Below are positions 36,752 through 44,110 of a DNA stretch of 64,000 nucleotides, piece by piece. The translations under genes were made by a program, and so were the position numbers. The stretch is from NCBI GenBank assembly GCA_015057325.1, contig SVEQ01000009.1:52096-116095 (forward strand), read 5' to 3'. The notes beneath the pieces are model-generated. The model worked only from the letters and a program-made list of their open reading frames with translations, did not search any database and was not told the DNA's origin. Source of the stretch: Lachnospiraceae bacterium. Lineage in GTDB: Bacteria > Bacillota > Clostridia > Lachnospirales > Lachnospiraceae. Position 1 is the first letter of the stretch, and each line of letters starts with the position of its first letter.

Positions 36752-37099
36752 TCAGATTATTTCAGCCCATTCATTTTCTTTAAAACCAACCAGCACATTG
36801 TCACCATTTATCATCAACGGACGCTTCACCAGCATTCCGTTTGTAGCCAGTAAATGTAGCTGCTCTTCTTCACTCATCGTTGGAAGTTTGTCCTTAAGCT
36901 TCATTTCTTTATACAGAAGTCCACTGGTATTAAAGAACTTTTTAAGCGGAAGTCCACTTTTTTCATACCATTCCTTCAACTCGTCATAAGTAGGATTCTC
37001 CTCCGCAATATGACGCTCAGTATATTCTATATTATGATCGTTCAGCCATTTTTTCGCCTTTTGACATGTTGTACATTTCGGATAACAAATAAATAACAT
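36752..37099 (-). CDS. Arsenate reductase/Spx-family thioredoxin-like protein
   Basis: 115 aa from ATG 37097-37099 with GGAGGA upstream. The N-terminus LFICYPKCTTCQKAKKWL carries the family CxxC-type active site (C-x-x-C), and the central LPLKKFFNTSG and LVKRPLMI blocks match the ArsC/Spx fold, including the cis-Pro region. Most members of this YffB/Spx branch in Firmicutes are redox or transcriptional accessory proteins, not true arsenate reductases. No arsenic genes are near. Confidence 0.9.
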   Translation of the reverse strand: MLFICYPKCTTCQKAKKWLNDHNIEYTERHIAEENPTYDELKEWYEKSGLPLKKFFNTSGLLYKEMKLKDKLPTMSEEEQLHLLATNGMLVKRPLMINGDNVLVGFKENEWAEII

Positions 37100-37142
37100 A
37101 ATTCTTCCTCCAATCAAAATAATTATCAAACTACCATTTCCA

Positions 37143-37553
37143 TCAAATAATCTTTCCGTTTAAATGATCACACTGATGCTGTATATTCTGTGCGATAAAT
37201 CCGGAAAACTTTTGCTTATGTTCTTTAAAGTCTTCATCAAGATACTTCACTTCTATCTCCTGAAACCTGCTTGTCTTTCTGACTCCATCAAGCGACAAAC
37301 AACCTTCCTCCGTTTCATACTTTCCCTTACTTCCAATTATCTGCGGATTAATAAGAATCAGATCTAAGAAACCGGTAGATACAATTATGATACACTTCTT
37401 GTATCCAATCATGTTCGCTGCCATACCAACACATCTGTCCTTATGTGCGGCTAATGTATCCCTTAAGTCTTTTGCAATATATAAATCATCTTTCGTTGCC
37501 GGCTCAGATTTCTGACCCAAAAGCAACATGTCTTTTACTATTGGTTTGACCAT
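37143..37553 (-). CDS. def: Peptide deformylase-like protein with altered catalytic motif
   Basis: 136 aa. The three deformylase motifs are present in changed form: VGMAANMIG (usual GxGxAAxQ), EGCLSL (intact metal Cys) and QHQCDH (usual HExxH). The metal ligands Cys and both His are kept, but the catalytic Glu of HExxH is Gln, so activity in removing N-formyl groups should be low or lost. Clostridia often carry such short divergent paralogues beside a true Def. Start ATG 37553 with GGGGGAT upstream. A fragment of this gene is found at 31726-31785. Confidence 0.8.
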   Translation of the reverse strand: MVKPIVKDMLLLGQKSEPATKDDLYIAKDLRDTLAAHKDRCVGMAANMIGYKKCIIIVSTGFLDLILINPQIIGSKGKYETEEGCLSLDGVRKTSRFQEIEVKYLDEDFKEHKQKFSGFIAQNIQHQCDHLNGKII

Positions 37554-37660
37554 TTAAATCATCCCCCCATACTCCGCATAAAAAACAAGCTGTTTTGTTA
37601 CGTTAAATGATTCGAATTAACTTAATTTCTAATTATGGCGAATTCGCCATAAAAAATCAA

Positions 37661-37689
37661 TTGCAAACTACACTTTACTATGTTATATT
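37661..37689 (+). promoter_or_regulatory. Promoter of a putative antisense RNA
   Basis: TTGCAA (37661-37666), 17-bp spacer, TATATT (37684-37689), on the plus strand. It is predicted to start transcription near 37696, at the direct-repeat segment shared with the toxin mRNA. Confidence 0.6.
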
Positions 37690-37695
37690 ATAGGA

Positions 37696-37783
37696 AAGGT
37701 GCAACCCGAATAGCGGTTCACCTAATTAATAGTTACGAAAAGAAGCAACTACTGTTTGGCGTGGCGGTTGCTTCTTTTGTTTT
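37696..37783 (+). ncRNA. Putative antisense RNA of a type I toxin-antitoxin locus
   Basis: From the predicted start, the transcript would be about 88 nt: a 25-base segment (37698-37722) that also occurs, in direct-repeat sense, near the 5' end of the opposing toxin mRNA (37974-38003), then a terminator (AGAAGCAAC with GTTGCTTCT, 37741-37775, then T-rich). Shared 5' repeats plus a shared terminator on convergent transcripts is the layout of the par/Fst locus. A 68-codon plus-strand open frame begins at 37680, upstream of the predicted start; it has no ribosome binding site and I do not count it. Confidence 0.65.
37741..37783. terminator. Bidirectional terminator shared by toxin mRNA and antisense RNA
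   Basis: The stem 37741-37749 with 37767-37775 is flanked by T-rich sequence on both strands (TTTTGTTTT on plus; TTTTCG on minus). The toxin stop codon (37749-37751) lies in the hairpin, as in par loci. Confidence 0.75.
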
Positions 37784-37889
37784 GTGTATCTTTGGCACCG
37801 TGGTGTATGGCTATAATCGTAACGACTATTCCAAGAACTGTAACAATAATGCTAATTACAGTCACCACGACACTAATTATACCTAACAA
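37749..37889 (-). CDS. Putative type I toxin: small hydrophobic peptide
   Basis: 46 aa from TTG 37887-37889, with AAAGG upstream. One long hydrophobic helix (LGIISVVVTVISIIVTVLG, continuing IVVTIIAI) is followed by a polar, basic tail (GAKDTQNKRSNRHAKQ), the hallmark layout of Fst/Ldr/TisB-type membrane toxins and of Firmicutes holin-like toxins. A nine-codon leader (37891-37920, MREVLKKGK) with a good AAGGAG site ends one base before the toxin start, so translation may be coupled; a one-base frameshift that split an originally longer toxin is the alternative. It is driven by a promoter with a LexA box and opposed by an antisense RNA. Confidence 0.65.
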   Translation of the reverse strand: MLGIISVVVTVISIIVTVLGIVVTIIAIHHGAKDTQNKRSNRHAKQ

Positions 37890-38004
37890 ATTACTTACCT
37901 TTCTTAAGTACTTCCCTCATAAGCATCACTCCTTAAATGCAGGGAGCATGCATGATTTCTCATACAGTCCAAAGGCGAACCGCTATCCGCTATGGGTAGC
38001 ACCA

Positions 38005-38021
38005 GGGGACTAGTCATCCCC
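38005..38021 (-). promoter_or_regulatory. 5' stem-loop of toxin mRNA
   Basis: GGGGA pairs with TCCCC over a 7-base loop, beginning about three bases from the predicted start at 38023. Such 5' hairpins stabilise type I toxin mRNAs. Confidence 0.5.
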
Positions 38022-38029
38022 ATATCATC

Positions 38030-38058
38030 ATTATATCATTCGAACATATGTTTGTCAC
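38030..38058 (-). promoter_or_regulatory. Toxin promoter with LexA (SOS) box
   Basis: On the minus strand, -35 GTGACA (38053-38058), 17-bp spacer and -10 TATAAT (38030-38035). The plus-strand sequence CGAACATATGTTTG (38041-38054) fits the Firmicutes LexA consensus and overlaps spacer and -35, so LexA should repress the toxin until DNA damage. Confidence 0.8.
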
Positions 38059-38071
38059 TATATTTTTTCAA

Positions 38072-38118
38072 ATCGCTAAATGATTCCTCTAACCTTACTG
38101 AAAAAACGTGGCATCATC
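38072..38118 (-). pseudogene. Internal fragment of the acidic-tailed membrane protein gene
   Basis: About 47 bases close to 51442-51488 (codons around LEESFSGLD). Sequence on both sides is unrelated to that gene. It carries one copy of the recurrent 15-bp motif. Confidence 0.75.
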
Positions 38119-38179
38119 AATATCTTTGAGCCATTTATTTGACTCTGTTTTTTTCATAACTCGCTTGACATTACCGGCA

Positions 38180-38298
38180 TTACTTCAAAAGTTTTGAAAA
38201 CTCCAATGCTTTTCCAACATCACCATCTACCTTAAGTTTTCCAATTGTAAATGCAACTACAGGATCTAATTTACCATCTATTAGTTTGTTAATTTGTT
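38180..38298 (-). pseudogene. C-terminal SCP2 sterol-carrier fragment
   Basis: The frame encodes NKLIDGKLDPVVAFTIGK and then DGDVGKALEFSKLLK before a stop, the end of an SCP2-type lipid-binding domain. Just upstream is AAGGAGGAAACAAAT, which in the SCP2 gene at 51.9 kb is the ribosome binding site plus the start of the ATG; here it is joined directly to the middle of the domain. The first half is deleted, complementary to the mini-gene at 51752-51916. Confidence 0.85.
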
Positions 38299-38346
38299 TC
38301 CTCCTTTTAAATAAATATCTTGTATAATTTCTAACTTTACAAACAA

Positions 38347-38370
38347 GACCGATGCATATGCACCGGTCTG
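38347..38370 (-). terminator. Palindromic hairpin after the coiled-coil gene
   Basis: Nearly perfect 24-base palindrome (AGACCG...CGGTCT, one mismatch pair) followed on the minus strand by TTGTTTGT. It ends the small gene at 38387. Confidence 0.7.
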
Positions 38371-38386
38371 TCATCTCATTAAATTA

Positions 38387-38593
38387 TCATGCCAATATCT
38401 CTGTTGCCATCTTAACAGCATCTTCTTCTGACAGTGAAGGGTCATTAGAAATATAGTGAGTCGCAAGCTTTGTTATGCTCTGTTTTTTCTCTTCTGCTTT
38501 TCCTTCCCGTCTGCCTTCTATCCTGCCTTCCCGTCTGCCTTCTTCCTTAAACAGCTCCTCGATTTCCGCCTCATCGTACTCTTCCAAAAGCAT
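38387..38593 (-). CDS. Small charged protein resembling the C-terminus of Rpn-type transposase-like proteins
   Basis: 68 aa from ATG 38591-38593 with GGAGG eight bases upstream (a GTG at 38602 overlaps it). It begins MLLEEYDEAEIEELFKEEG, followed by repeated EGRREGR units and a short helical end. Rpn/PD-(D/E)XK recombination-promoting proteins end in this kind of Glu-Gly-Arg repeat; the nuclease domain is absent. Either a shortened gene kept because its translation start is intact, or a remnant. It has its own terminator. Confidence 0.55.
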   Translation of the reverse strand: MLLEEYDEAEIEELFKEEGRREGRIEGRREGKAEEKKQSITKLATHYISNDPSLSEEDAVKMATEILA

Positions 38594-38756
38594 TCCCTTC
38601 ACCTCCGATCGTTGCTCTACTAATAATTCTTATAAGTAATTGTAGCATAATCATCATTTGTTATCAATCAGCTGATATGATTATTATACACAACGGATAG
38701 TACAACTTTTGGTACTATAGGAGACTTTTTCAAACTTTTTTTAATTTTATGATACG

Positions 38757-39014
38757 CTAAATGATTCCTCCCCCATACTCCGCATAAAAATCGTCCGCCG
38801 TTTTCATAACTCCACAGGTAACCGCAGCTGCAGCACATGTCACGTTTCCAATCATACGATATTTCTTTTCTTCCAAATCAATCGATATTGGCAATCCCTC
38901 ATCCAATATTTCTTCCCTTGAACGAAATTCATCTTTATCAAGTTCAAAACCTTCGTTCTCAAGAAACTCCATAAGCTTTTCTCTTTCTTCATCTACCATG
39001 GTTCTTACTAACAT
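38757..39014 (-). CDS. Small acidic protein of unknown function
   Basis: 85 aa from ATG 39012-39014 with GGGGTG six bases upstream. It is mostly acidic helices (VDEEREKLMEFLENEGFELD) with a short apolar CAAAAVTCG segment near residue 65 and the end EYGGGII. The last codons and stop are the recurrent motif GGAATCATTTAGCGTA. It lies 16 bases after the 304-aa gene, so it is probably in that operon. No family recognised. Confidence 0.6.
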   Translation of the reverse strand: MLVRTMVDEEREKLMEFLENEGFELDKDEFRSREEILDEGLPISIDLEEKKYRMIGNVTCAAAAVTCGVMKTADDFYAEYGGGII

Positions 39015-39029
39015 CTCCATCACCCCAAA

Positions 39030-39944
39030 TCAATCCATCATCCCATGTGTTGCTACAATAAAAGCGCCCCGCTCACGCAGGTCATCACACAATTTGCTAC
39101 TTATCAGTTCCATAAATCCCTCAAGCGAAGGTCCGGATTTAAACGGAAGATCCTTCGGATACAAAGTTTTCTTCACTCCATAAAGTTCGAAGTCTATGCT
39201 TACATACTTTGCCCACCATTTCGGATCCTTGTCCCATTCTTCCTTATCCTTGGCATATTTATCTTTCCAAATCATTTTCAAATACCCATAAGTATCTTCA
39301 ACAATAATCTCCATTGCTGATTCGCTATCAATTTCCGTAATCGAGTTCATCGCTTTTGCCAGATTTTGATCAAATGATTCAAAGGCCTGTTTTGTAAGAT
39401 CCTCGCCATTTAACAACTTGTCGATCACGCCCTCATCATCCGAACACCAGCTATCTCCCACGAAAAGATAATCGGCAGTTTGAGGCTCATTTACTCTCTT
39501 GCCAACAAGCACCTCCCCCAACAAATAATATGTCGCCGAATCTTTTCTATGTTCCTCTTCATACTGTGCCGCCTTAAGTTTCTCTTCCGCTTCCCTTAAA
39601 TCAGCTTTCAGATTAATCCTATGCGTAAATACAACGTGCTCAACTTCATCAGGATAAGAACACGCAGGCGATTCTCCTGCCGCAATATAATCACTTAGCG
39701 ACGCATCCGGATCCATATACCAGCACGGCAATTCATCTTCTTCATCACACCCATTTAATTCATTATATCCCGACACCTTTATGATGGGGCGATACGGGTC
39801 ATCAATATATTGAGCATTGATAAAATGTTCCTCACCATTTTCATCCTCAACCAGTTCAACTTTGTCCCAAAGTTCTATGGCAAACTTGAGTGAATTAACT
39901 TTTCTTGTAGCTTCAATTACCGCTTCGTTTTTTAAATCCCCCAT
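39030..39944 (-). CDS. Conserved-looking acidic cytoplasmic protein, function unknown
   Basis: 304 aa, acidic, no signal or membrane segment. Two aromatic-rich blocks stand out (ELPCWYMDPDASLSDYI near 90 and PKWWAKYVSIDFELYGVKK near 250), with a charged helix (LKADLREAEEKLKAAQYEEE) between them. GGAGGTG precedes the ATG. I do not recognise the family. It is followed closely by a small acidic gene. Confidence 0.65.
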   Translation of the reverse strand: MGDLKNEAVIEATRKVNSLKFAIELWDKVELVEDENGEEHFINAQYIDDPYRPIIKVSGYNELNGCDEEDELPCWYMDPDASLSDYIAAGESPACSYPDEVEHVVFTHRINLKADLREAEEKLKAAQYEEEHRKDSATYYLLGEVLVGKRVNEPQTADYLFVGDSWCSDDEGVIDKLLNGEDLTKQAFESFDQNLAKAMNSITEIDSESAMEIIVEDTYGYLKMIWKDKYAKDKEEWDKDPKWWAKYVSIDFELYGVKKTLYPKDLPFKSGPSLEGFMELISSKLCDDLRERGAFIVATHGMMD

Positions 39945-40022
39945 TTATAACACCTCCATCGATTCATCCGGTCAGAGACCATATGTGTTAATACGCAAAA
40001 TGATTCCGCCAAGTGAAACAAA

Positions 40023-40049
40023 TCACATTGTCTTTGCAATCATAAATGC
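40023..40049 (-). pseudogene. 3' fragment related to the 60-aa gene at 47.35 kb
   Basis: Encodes A-F-M-I-A-K-T-M and stop, matching the end (ALMIAKTI) of the protein at 47347-47529. It is joined at 40007 to a copy of the recurrent motif. Confidence 0.7.
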
Positions 40050-40108
40050 CTACCGTTGCCACATCAATTATTTCAGTATTATTCTCATCCCCTTTCTTTT
40101 CAATATAT

Positions 40109-41443
40109 CTAAAACAATTCATCTACTGTAGAATCAAACTGGAACTTCTCTGTTGAGATTCCATGCCTATCACAATACTCTCGGATCCAATCCGCTTCCT
40201 GTGGAGTACAGTCCGTATTAAAACGATGATATGCTTGCATTAATTCACCGTCATAAATCTCGATGGTAATAAATGGTGCATTTACATCATCACTCTTCCT
40301 CATAAATAGAATTGTGGTATCGCCATTAATTAACGCATCAACAAAAGAAAGTAAACAACTGTGCATGTATATCGCCTCACGACAAAAATCATTTATTGTT
40401 TGAGGGCAGCGCACATAATATTTATCACCTCTCTCCTGCCAAAAATAGTCTTCTTTACGAATTGCGCGTCTGACCGCCTTGTTATAATCTTTTCTTTTTG
40501 CAAGTAAGTAATATATCAATCGTTTTAAAGTTACATCATCCGGCGAATTCTTAACTTCTTTAGCATATTGCTCATAAAGCGGATCTATATCAGCCAATTC
40601 CTTACATTTTATATCAACGTCAATTATACGTTTTTCTTTTTCCATGAATACTTCATAAAGAGAATGGCACCAGATTTTTGAAAGATTCGCTTTACGTGAA
40701 TCAAAAAGTCTTCCTGCTTCTCCGACTGTCAAATCCCCATCTACCAAAGCCTTTATATATCTACACTGAGCATCATTCAACTTGTCCTTAAATGTATTAG
40801 GAAACTTCATATTCAGGTCTTTAATAAACTGTCTGTACCTATGCTTGTTTGCAAGCACTGCACCATCATGACAATTAATACTACGCAGAATTCTAATAGG
40901 CAAACCATCATAAATGTCCGAAGGTTTTCTGCTCATTAGATTTAATTCATCCAATTCATCTATGTTTGCAGCCAATTCATCAAATCCGCTTTTATATAGA
41001 ATTTCTTTAGATGTATTTTTACACATACAGTTATATATGTGGTCAAGCAACCTTAGACCATGTGTTAAATACCTCACGATATGCCATTCCGGGTATTTTT
41101 CACTATAGACTTTATAAATCTTATCAATCTGGCCACCACAATAACAACATCTTTCATTCTTAATACAATACTCATGAAAAAAATCTTCATCATCACTATT
41201 CCAGACATAACCTTCTTTGATTGTATAACGTTTGATATCTAATATTTCCCGATAATCACCATATTCAATGAATATAGAATCAATATACGGCTCAATCTGA
41301 AATATGTGCAGATAATAGCAACTTTGCATAGCATTAACATCATTACTCATTTCATATGCCATATCTAATTCAGGTACAGTTGGCGGAAACCACTCATTCT
41401 TTTTATGATTTAGATCCAGTAAAGACACATTACCTTTATTCAT
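40109..41443 (-). CDS. PcfJ-like protein
   Basis: 444 aa. A zinc-type CCYCGG near residue 97 is followed by a helical middle region (about 200-300, with an HTH-like GDLTVGEAGRLFDSRKANLS). The C-terminal domain has the PcfJ pattern: an early His/Cys (YMHSCL), LINGDTTILFMRK, FITIEIYDGELMQAYHRFN. PcfJ-type genes are common on conjugative plasmids and integrative elements of Firmicutes; their function is not settled. No conjugation genes are intact here apart from a topoisomerase remnant at 45.5-46.1 kb. Start ATG 41443. Confidence 0.65.
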   Translation of the reverse strand: MNKGNVSLLDLNHKKNEWFPPTVPELDMAYEMSNDVNAMQSCYYLHIFQIEPYIDSIFIEYGDYREILDIKRYTIKEGYVWNSDDEDFFHEYCIKNERCCYCGGQIDKIYKVYSEKYPEWHIVRYLTHGLRLLDHIYNCMCKNTSKEILYKSGFDELAANIDELDELNLMSRKPSDIYDGLPIRILRSINCHDGAVLANKHRYRQFIKDLNMKFPNTFKDKLNDAQCRYIKALVDGDLTVGEAGRLFDSRKANLSKIWCHSLYEVFMEKEKRIIDVDIKCKELADIDPLYEQYAKEVKNSPDDVTLKRLIYYLLAKRKDYNKAVRRAIRKEDYFWQERGDKYYVRCPQTINDFCREAIYMHSCLLSFVDALINGDTTILFMRKSDDVNAPFITIEIYDGELMQAYHRFNTDCTPQEADWIREYCDRHGISTEKFQFDSTVDELF

Positions 41444-41570
41444 ACAGCACCACCCCCGTTACAAATCTTTTAGCTTCTGTCATAATAAGACAACGATTAT
41501 AACTAAATAATATCCAATCAACTGTCCTATAAAAATACCAGCATTTAGATACAATTTTATGTACATATAA

Positions 41571-41603
41571 AATAAAAGGAACTATCATATGACAGTCCCT
41601 TTC
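41571..41603 (-). terminator. Terminator of the WYL regulator gene
   Basis: On the minus strand AAAGGGACT pairs with AGTTCCTTT (one G-T pair), followed by TATTTTAT. It lies 15 bases after the stop codon. Confidence 0.75.
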
Positions 41604-41617
41604 CTCAGCATATTTAA

Positions 41618-42607
41618 TTACCCATATAATTCTCTTATCTCTTCCAACTCCGACTTAAATCTTGCAATAACATCTTTCGGACCAAGGAGTTTTACCTGCG
41701 GCCCTAATGCAAAAATCCATCCAAGAAACTGATCACTCATCGACACATCTACATTTATTTCTGACCAACCTTTCTTTTTTGACGGACGAATTGATATATC
41801 CTTACCAAATCTGTCGATAAATACCCCTACCATCTCATCCTCAAAGGCAATCTTAACAGTAACCGGTTCTCCACCAAACATTCCAAAGTTCATCTTTGCA
41901 TACTTTGCCAGATTAAACTCCTTAAACTTATCACGACCAACTCTTTTTTCTTTGAGTACCTGAACGCTCTTAATCTTGTCAACACGAAAATGCTTTATGC
42001 AGTCTGCTTCTTCGTCGTATGCAATCAGATAGTAATTTTCATCATCCCATGTCATAGCCCACGGACTAACAACATAAGATTCCTCTCTACGACGTTCCAT
42101 CTTCTTTTGAAGATTCCATTTCATATATTCAAATGATATCTGTCTGTTTTCGGCTATTGCACGGTGTACATCATCCACAAAATAATAAATACTCTCATTC
42201 ATGGTTTTGACTCTTCCATGTACAACGACCTGACGTTTCATCTGAGTTGCCTCATATTCACTCGCCATACCGGTAAGCTTTGATATTAATTCATTTGATT
42301 TCTTCTCCGTAATAAACTTTGATGACTGTATTGCATCCACCAAAAGTTTTAGTTCTGCTATTTCAAATTGCTTAGAACCCACATAGTAATAGTAGTTCCT
42401 GCCCACCTTCTCACCGATAACTTCTATGCCAAATTTCTCTAATGTTTCAAGATCATCATAAATGCTCTTCCTATCAGCAGTCACCCCATATGCTTCAAGT
42501 TCTTTTTTGATTTCAGGCATTGTTATCATGTGCTCATCATCAGTCTTTTGTAACATGATTTTACTTAAATAATACAACTTAAGTTTCTGATTTGTCCCCT
42601 TTGGCAT
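41618..42607 (-). CDS. WYL-domain transcriptional regulator
   Basis: 329 aa. The N-terminal winged helix (LYYLSKIMLQKTDDEHMITM, then ADRKSIYDDLETLEKFGIEV) is HTH_11-like. The WYL domain (about 140-235) shows ISFEYMKW, YVVSPWAMTWDDENYYLIAY and FRVDKIKSVQVL, and the C-terminal WCX part follows. WYL domains bind nucleic acid or nucleotides and often control defence or mobile genes. AGGAGG precedes the ATG. It is monocistronic. The ligand is unknown. Confidence 0.92.
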   Translation of the reverse strand: MPKGTNQKLKLYYLSKIMLQKTDDEHMITMPEIKKELEAYGVTADRKSIYDDLETLEKFGIEVIGEKVGRNYYYYVGSKQFEIAELKLLVDAIQSSKFITEKKSNELISKLTGMASEYEATQMKRQVVVHGRVKTMNESIYYFVDDVHRAIAENRQISFEYMKWNLQKKMERRREESYVVSPWAMTWDDENYYLIAYDEEADCIKHFRVDKIKSVQVLKEKRVGRDKFKEFNLAKYAKMNFGMFGGEPVTVKIAFEDEMVGVFIDRFGKDISIRPSKKKGWSEINVDVSMSDQFLGWIFALGPQVKLLGPKDVIARFKSELEEIRELYG

Positions 42608-42705
42608 TATATTCCCCTCCTAAAAAATCTGTATTATTACTACGATTATAACTGCACCTATTATAACACATAACAAAATGTTTGAGGGAAATTTATAACA
42701 CACAT

Positions 42706-43101
42706 TCAAAAATCCACAAGATAAATGCTTATATTAATCTGTCTGAAACTTCCTTTCATTTCCATCATATCTACTTTTGCAATCAGATATTTACCCGCAT
42801 CCATAAGCCTTGCAAATACAATATTATCCTTTTCAGGTATATATCCAAGCTTACGCTTTTTAGCATCGAGAACTAATATGGCGTTCTCATCAAAACGATT
42901 ATCCGGTTCTCTCTGCATTATCAGCTTATCTCCCGACTTTACATTTTCAAAAACAGATTCGTCTTTGATGTGAGAAGTTCCTGCCACATAGGAATCAAAC
43001 AAAAGTATCTCATGACTTAAAGGCTTAATTAATTCTCCAAGAGGATTATCCGTTACGAGTGATAACATATTTTCATTGCCTATAATTAATTCATTTTCCA
43101 T
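42706..43101 (-). CDS. HIRAN-domain protein
   Basis: 131 aa. Residues about 30-130 form a HIRAN domain (ILLFDSYVAGTSHI, LIMQREPDNRFDENAILVLD, KLGYIPEKDNIVFARLMDAG). HIRAN recognises 3' DNA ends or stalled forks in eukaryotic helicases and is found alone in many bacteria. The gene overlaps the J-domain-like gene by 16 bases, so the two are co-translated. Confidence 0.85.
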   Translation of the reverse strand: MENELIIGNENMLSLVTDNPLGELIKPLSHEILLFDSYVAGTSHIKDESVFENVKSGDKLIMQREPDNRFDENAILVLDAKKRKLGYIPEKDNIVFARLMDAGKYLIAKVDMMEMKGSFRQINISIYLVDF

Positions 43102-43886
43102 ATCACCTCAACGCCTCCTTCACGAAGCATGTCATCAAGTGACTTTGACAAAGTATCAAGATACTGTTCATAATCATCATGTTCTTCCTGCAGATTATTC
43201 TTTAACTCCTCCTTCCTTTCCTCACTATTAAGTATTTCTCCATAAATATAAGGCTCAGTATTAATAATGTCATTTATCTGCCGTTCAACTCGTTCAATAC
43301 GTTTCTCAATGTCGGAATAATCGATCTCAAATCCCACATCTCCAAGTTCTTCCATTGTATTTCGTACCAACACTTCAAGATCTTCTAATTCTTCAATATC
43401 ACTTTTGTGATAAGCAACAACAATCCTATTCCAGTATTCTTTCAAAATATCATTGTCATTTGTTTTCTTATTGATGTCTGGGTGAAGTCTTTTTGCAAGT
43501 CGTCTGTATATTTTCTTTGCCCTGCTGTATCTGTACTCACCGACTTTTTCTGCATTTTTTGCATTCTCAGTATCATCAATCATTCCCTTTAACTGAACAT
43601 AGTAAAGATTCATCTCTTTATCAAGTTCAGCCTGCATACTGTTTCCGTCAATGCCAAGTCCTCTGTTAATCCTTCTTCGGCAATAACTTATAGCCTTTTT
43701 CTTTTTAATACACTCAATCTTTAGTTCAAAATTAGCTGTTATCAAATCCCCAAACTCTGCGGTATATCCCGTCATATAAGAGCCCGCTTCTTTGAATAAC
43801 TGATCACGTCTTACCAATAGTTCCTCGTATTCTTCATATCTTGCCTGATCATTATCAAGATTAGTGTATTCATTAACCATAGTCAT
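43086..43886 (-). CDS. J-domain-like coiled-coil protein
   Basis: 266 aa from ATG 43884-43886 behind AGAGGTGG. The block KKIYRRLAKRLHPDINKK near residue 140 contains the HPD tripeptide and preceding basic helix of DnaJ domains, but the rest of the J domain is loose. Charged coiled coils flank it on both sides (residues 1-110 and 195-260). No zinc or substrate domain is present. It could recruit DnaK to a specific client or be an unrelated protein with a chance HPD. It is coupled to the HIRAN gene. Confidence 0.6.
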   Translation of the reverse strand: MTMVNEYTNLDNDQARYEEYEELLVRRDQLFKEAGSYMTGYTAEFGDLITANFELKIECIKKKKAISYCRRRINRGLGIDGNSMQAELDKEMNLYYVQLKGMIDDTENAKNAEKVGEYRYSRAKKIYRRLAKRLHPDINKKTNDNDILKEYWNRIVVAYHKSDIEELEDLEVLVRNTMEELGDVGFEIDYSDIEKRIERVERQINDIINTEPYIYGEILNSEERKEELKNNLQEEHDDYEQYLDTLSKSLDDMLREGGVEVIWKMN

Positions 43887-43971
43887 CTCACCACCTCTTT
43901 CTTTTCTATCAATCATTCCTTACACGTTCAATGTACAACACAAGGTGTCCTATAAAAATGACTTAATAACG

Positions 43972-44007
43972 CAAAAAAATAGCAGGGACTTAATATTTGT
44001 CCCTGCC
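43972..44007 (-). terminator. Terminator after the secreted PPC-like gene
   Basis: GCAGGGAC (43982-43989) pairs with GTCCCTGC (43999-44006) and is followed on the minus strand by a T-run. It lies about 100 bases after the stop at 44111. Confidence 0.85.
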
Positions 44008-44110
44008 GATGTATATTACATTAATTATATTGTGAATATTATTTCCCTGTTTTCTTACACTCCTATCCTACCTATAATGTCAAGTCCTAAATCATTTATT
44101 TTTATGACTT

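Noticed and set aside
37680..37886. 68-codon plus-strand open frame at the toxin locus
   Set aside because: It has no ribosome binding site, its start lies inside the predicted promoter, and it is antisense to the better-supported toxin. It is better explained as the antisense RNA strand.
38387..38593. Transposase gene
   Set aside because: Only the Glu-Gly-Arg tail of an Rpn-type protein is present, without the nuclease domain or terminal inverted repeats. No insertion sequence could be delimited anywhere in the window.
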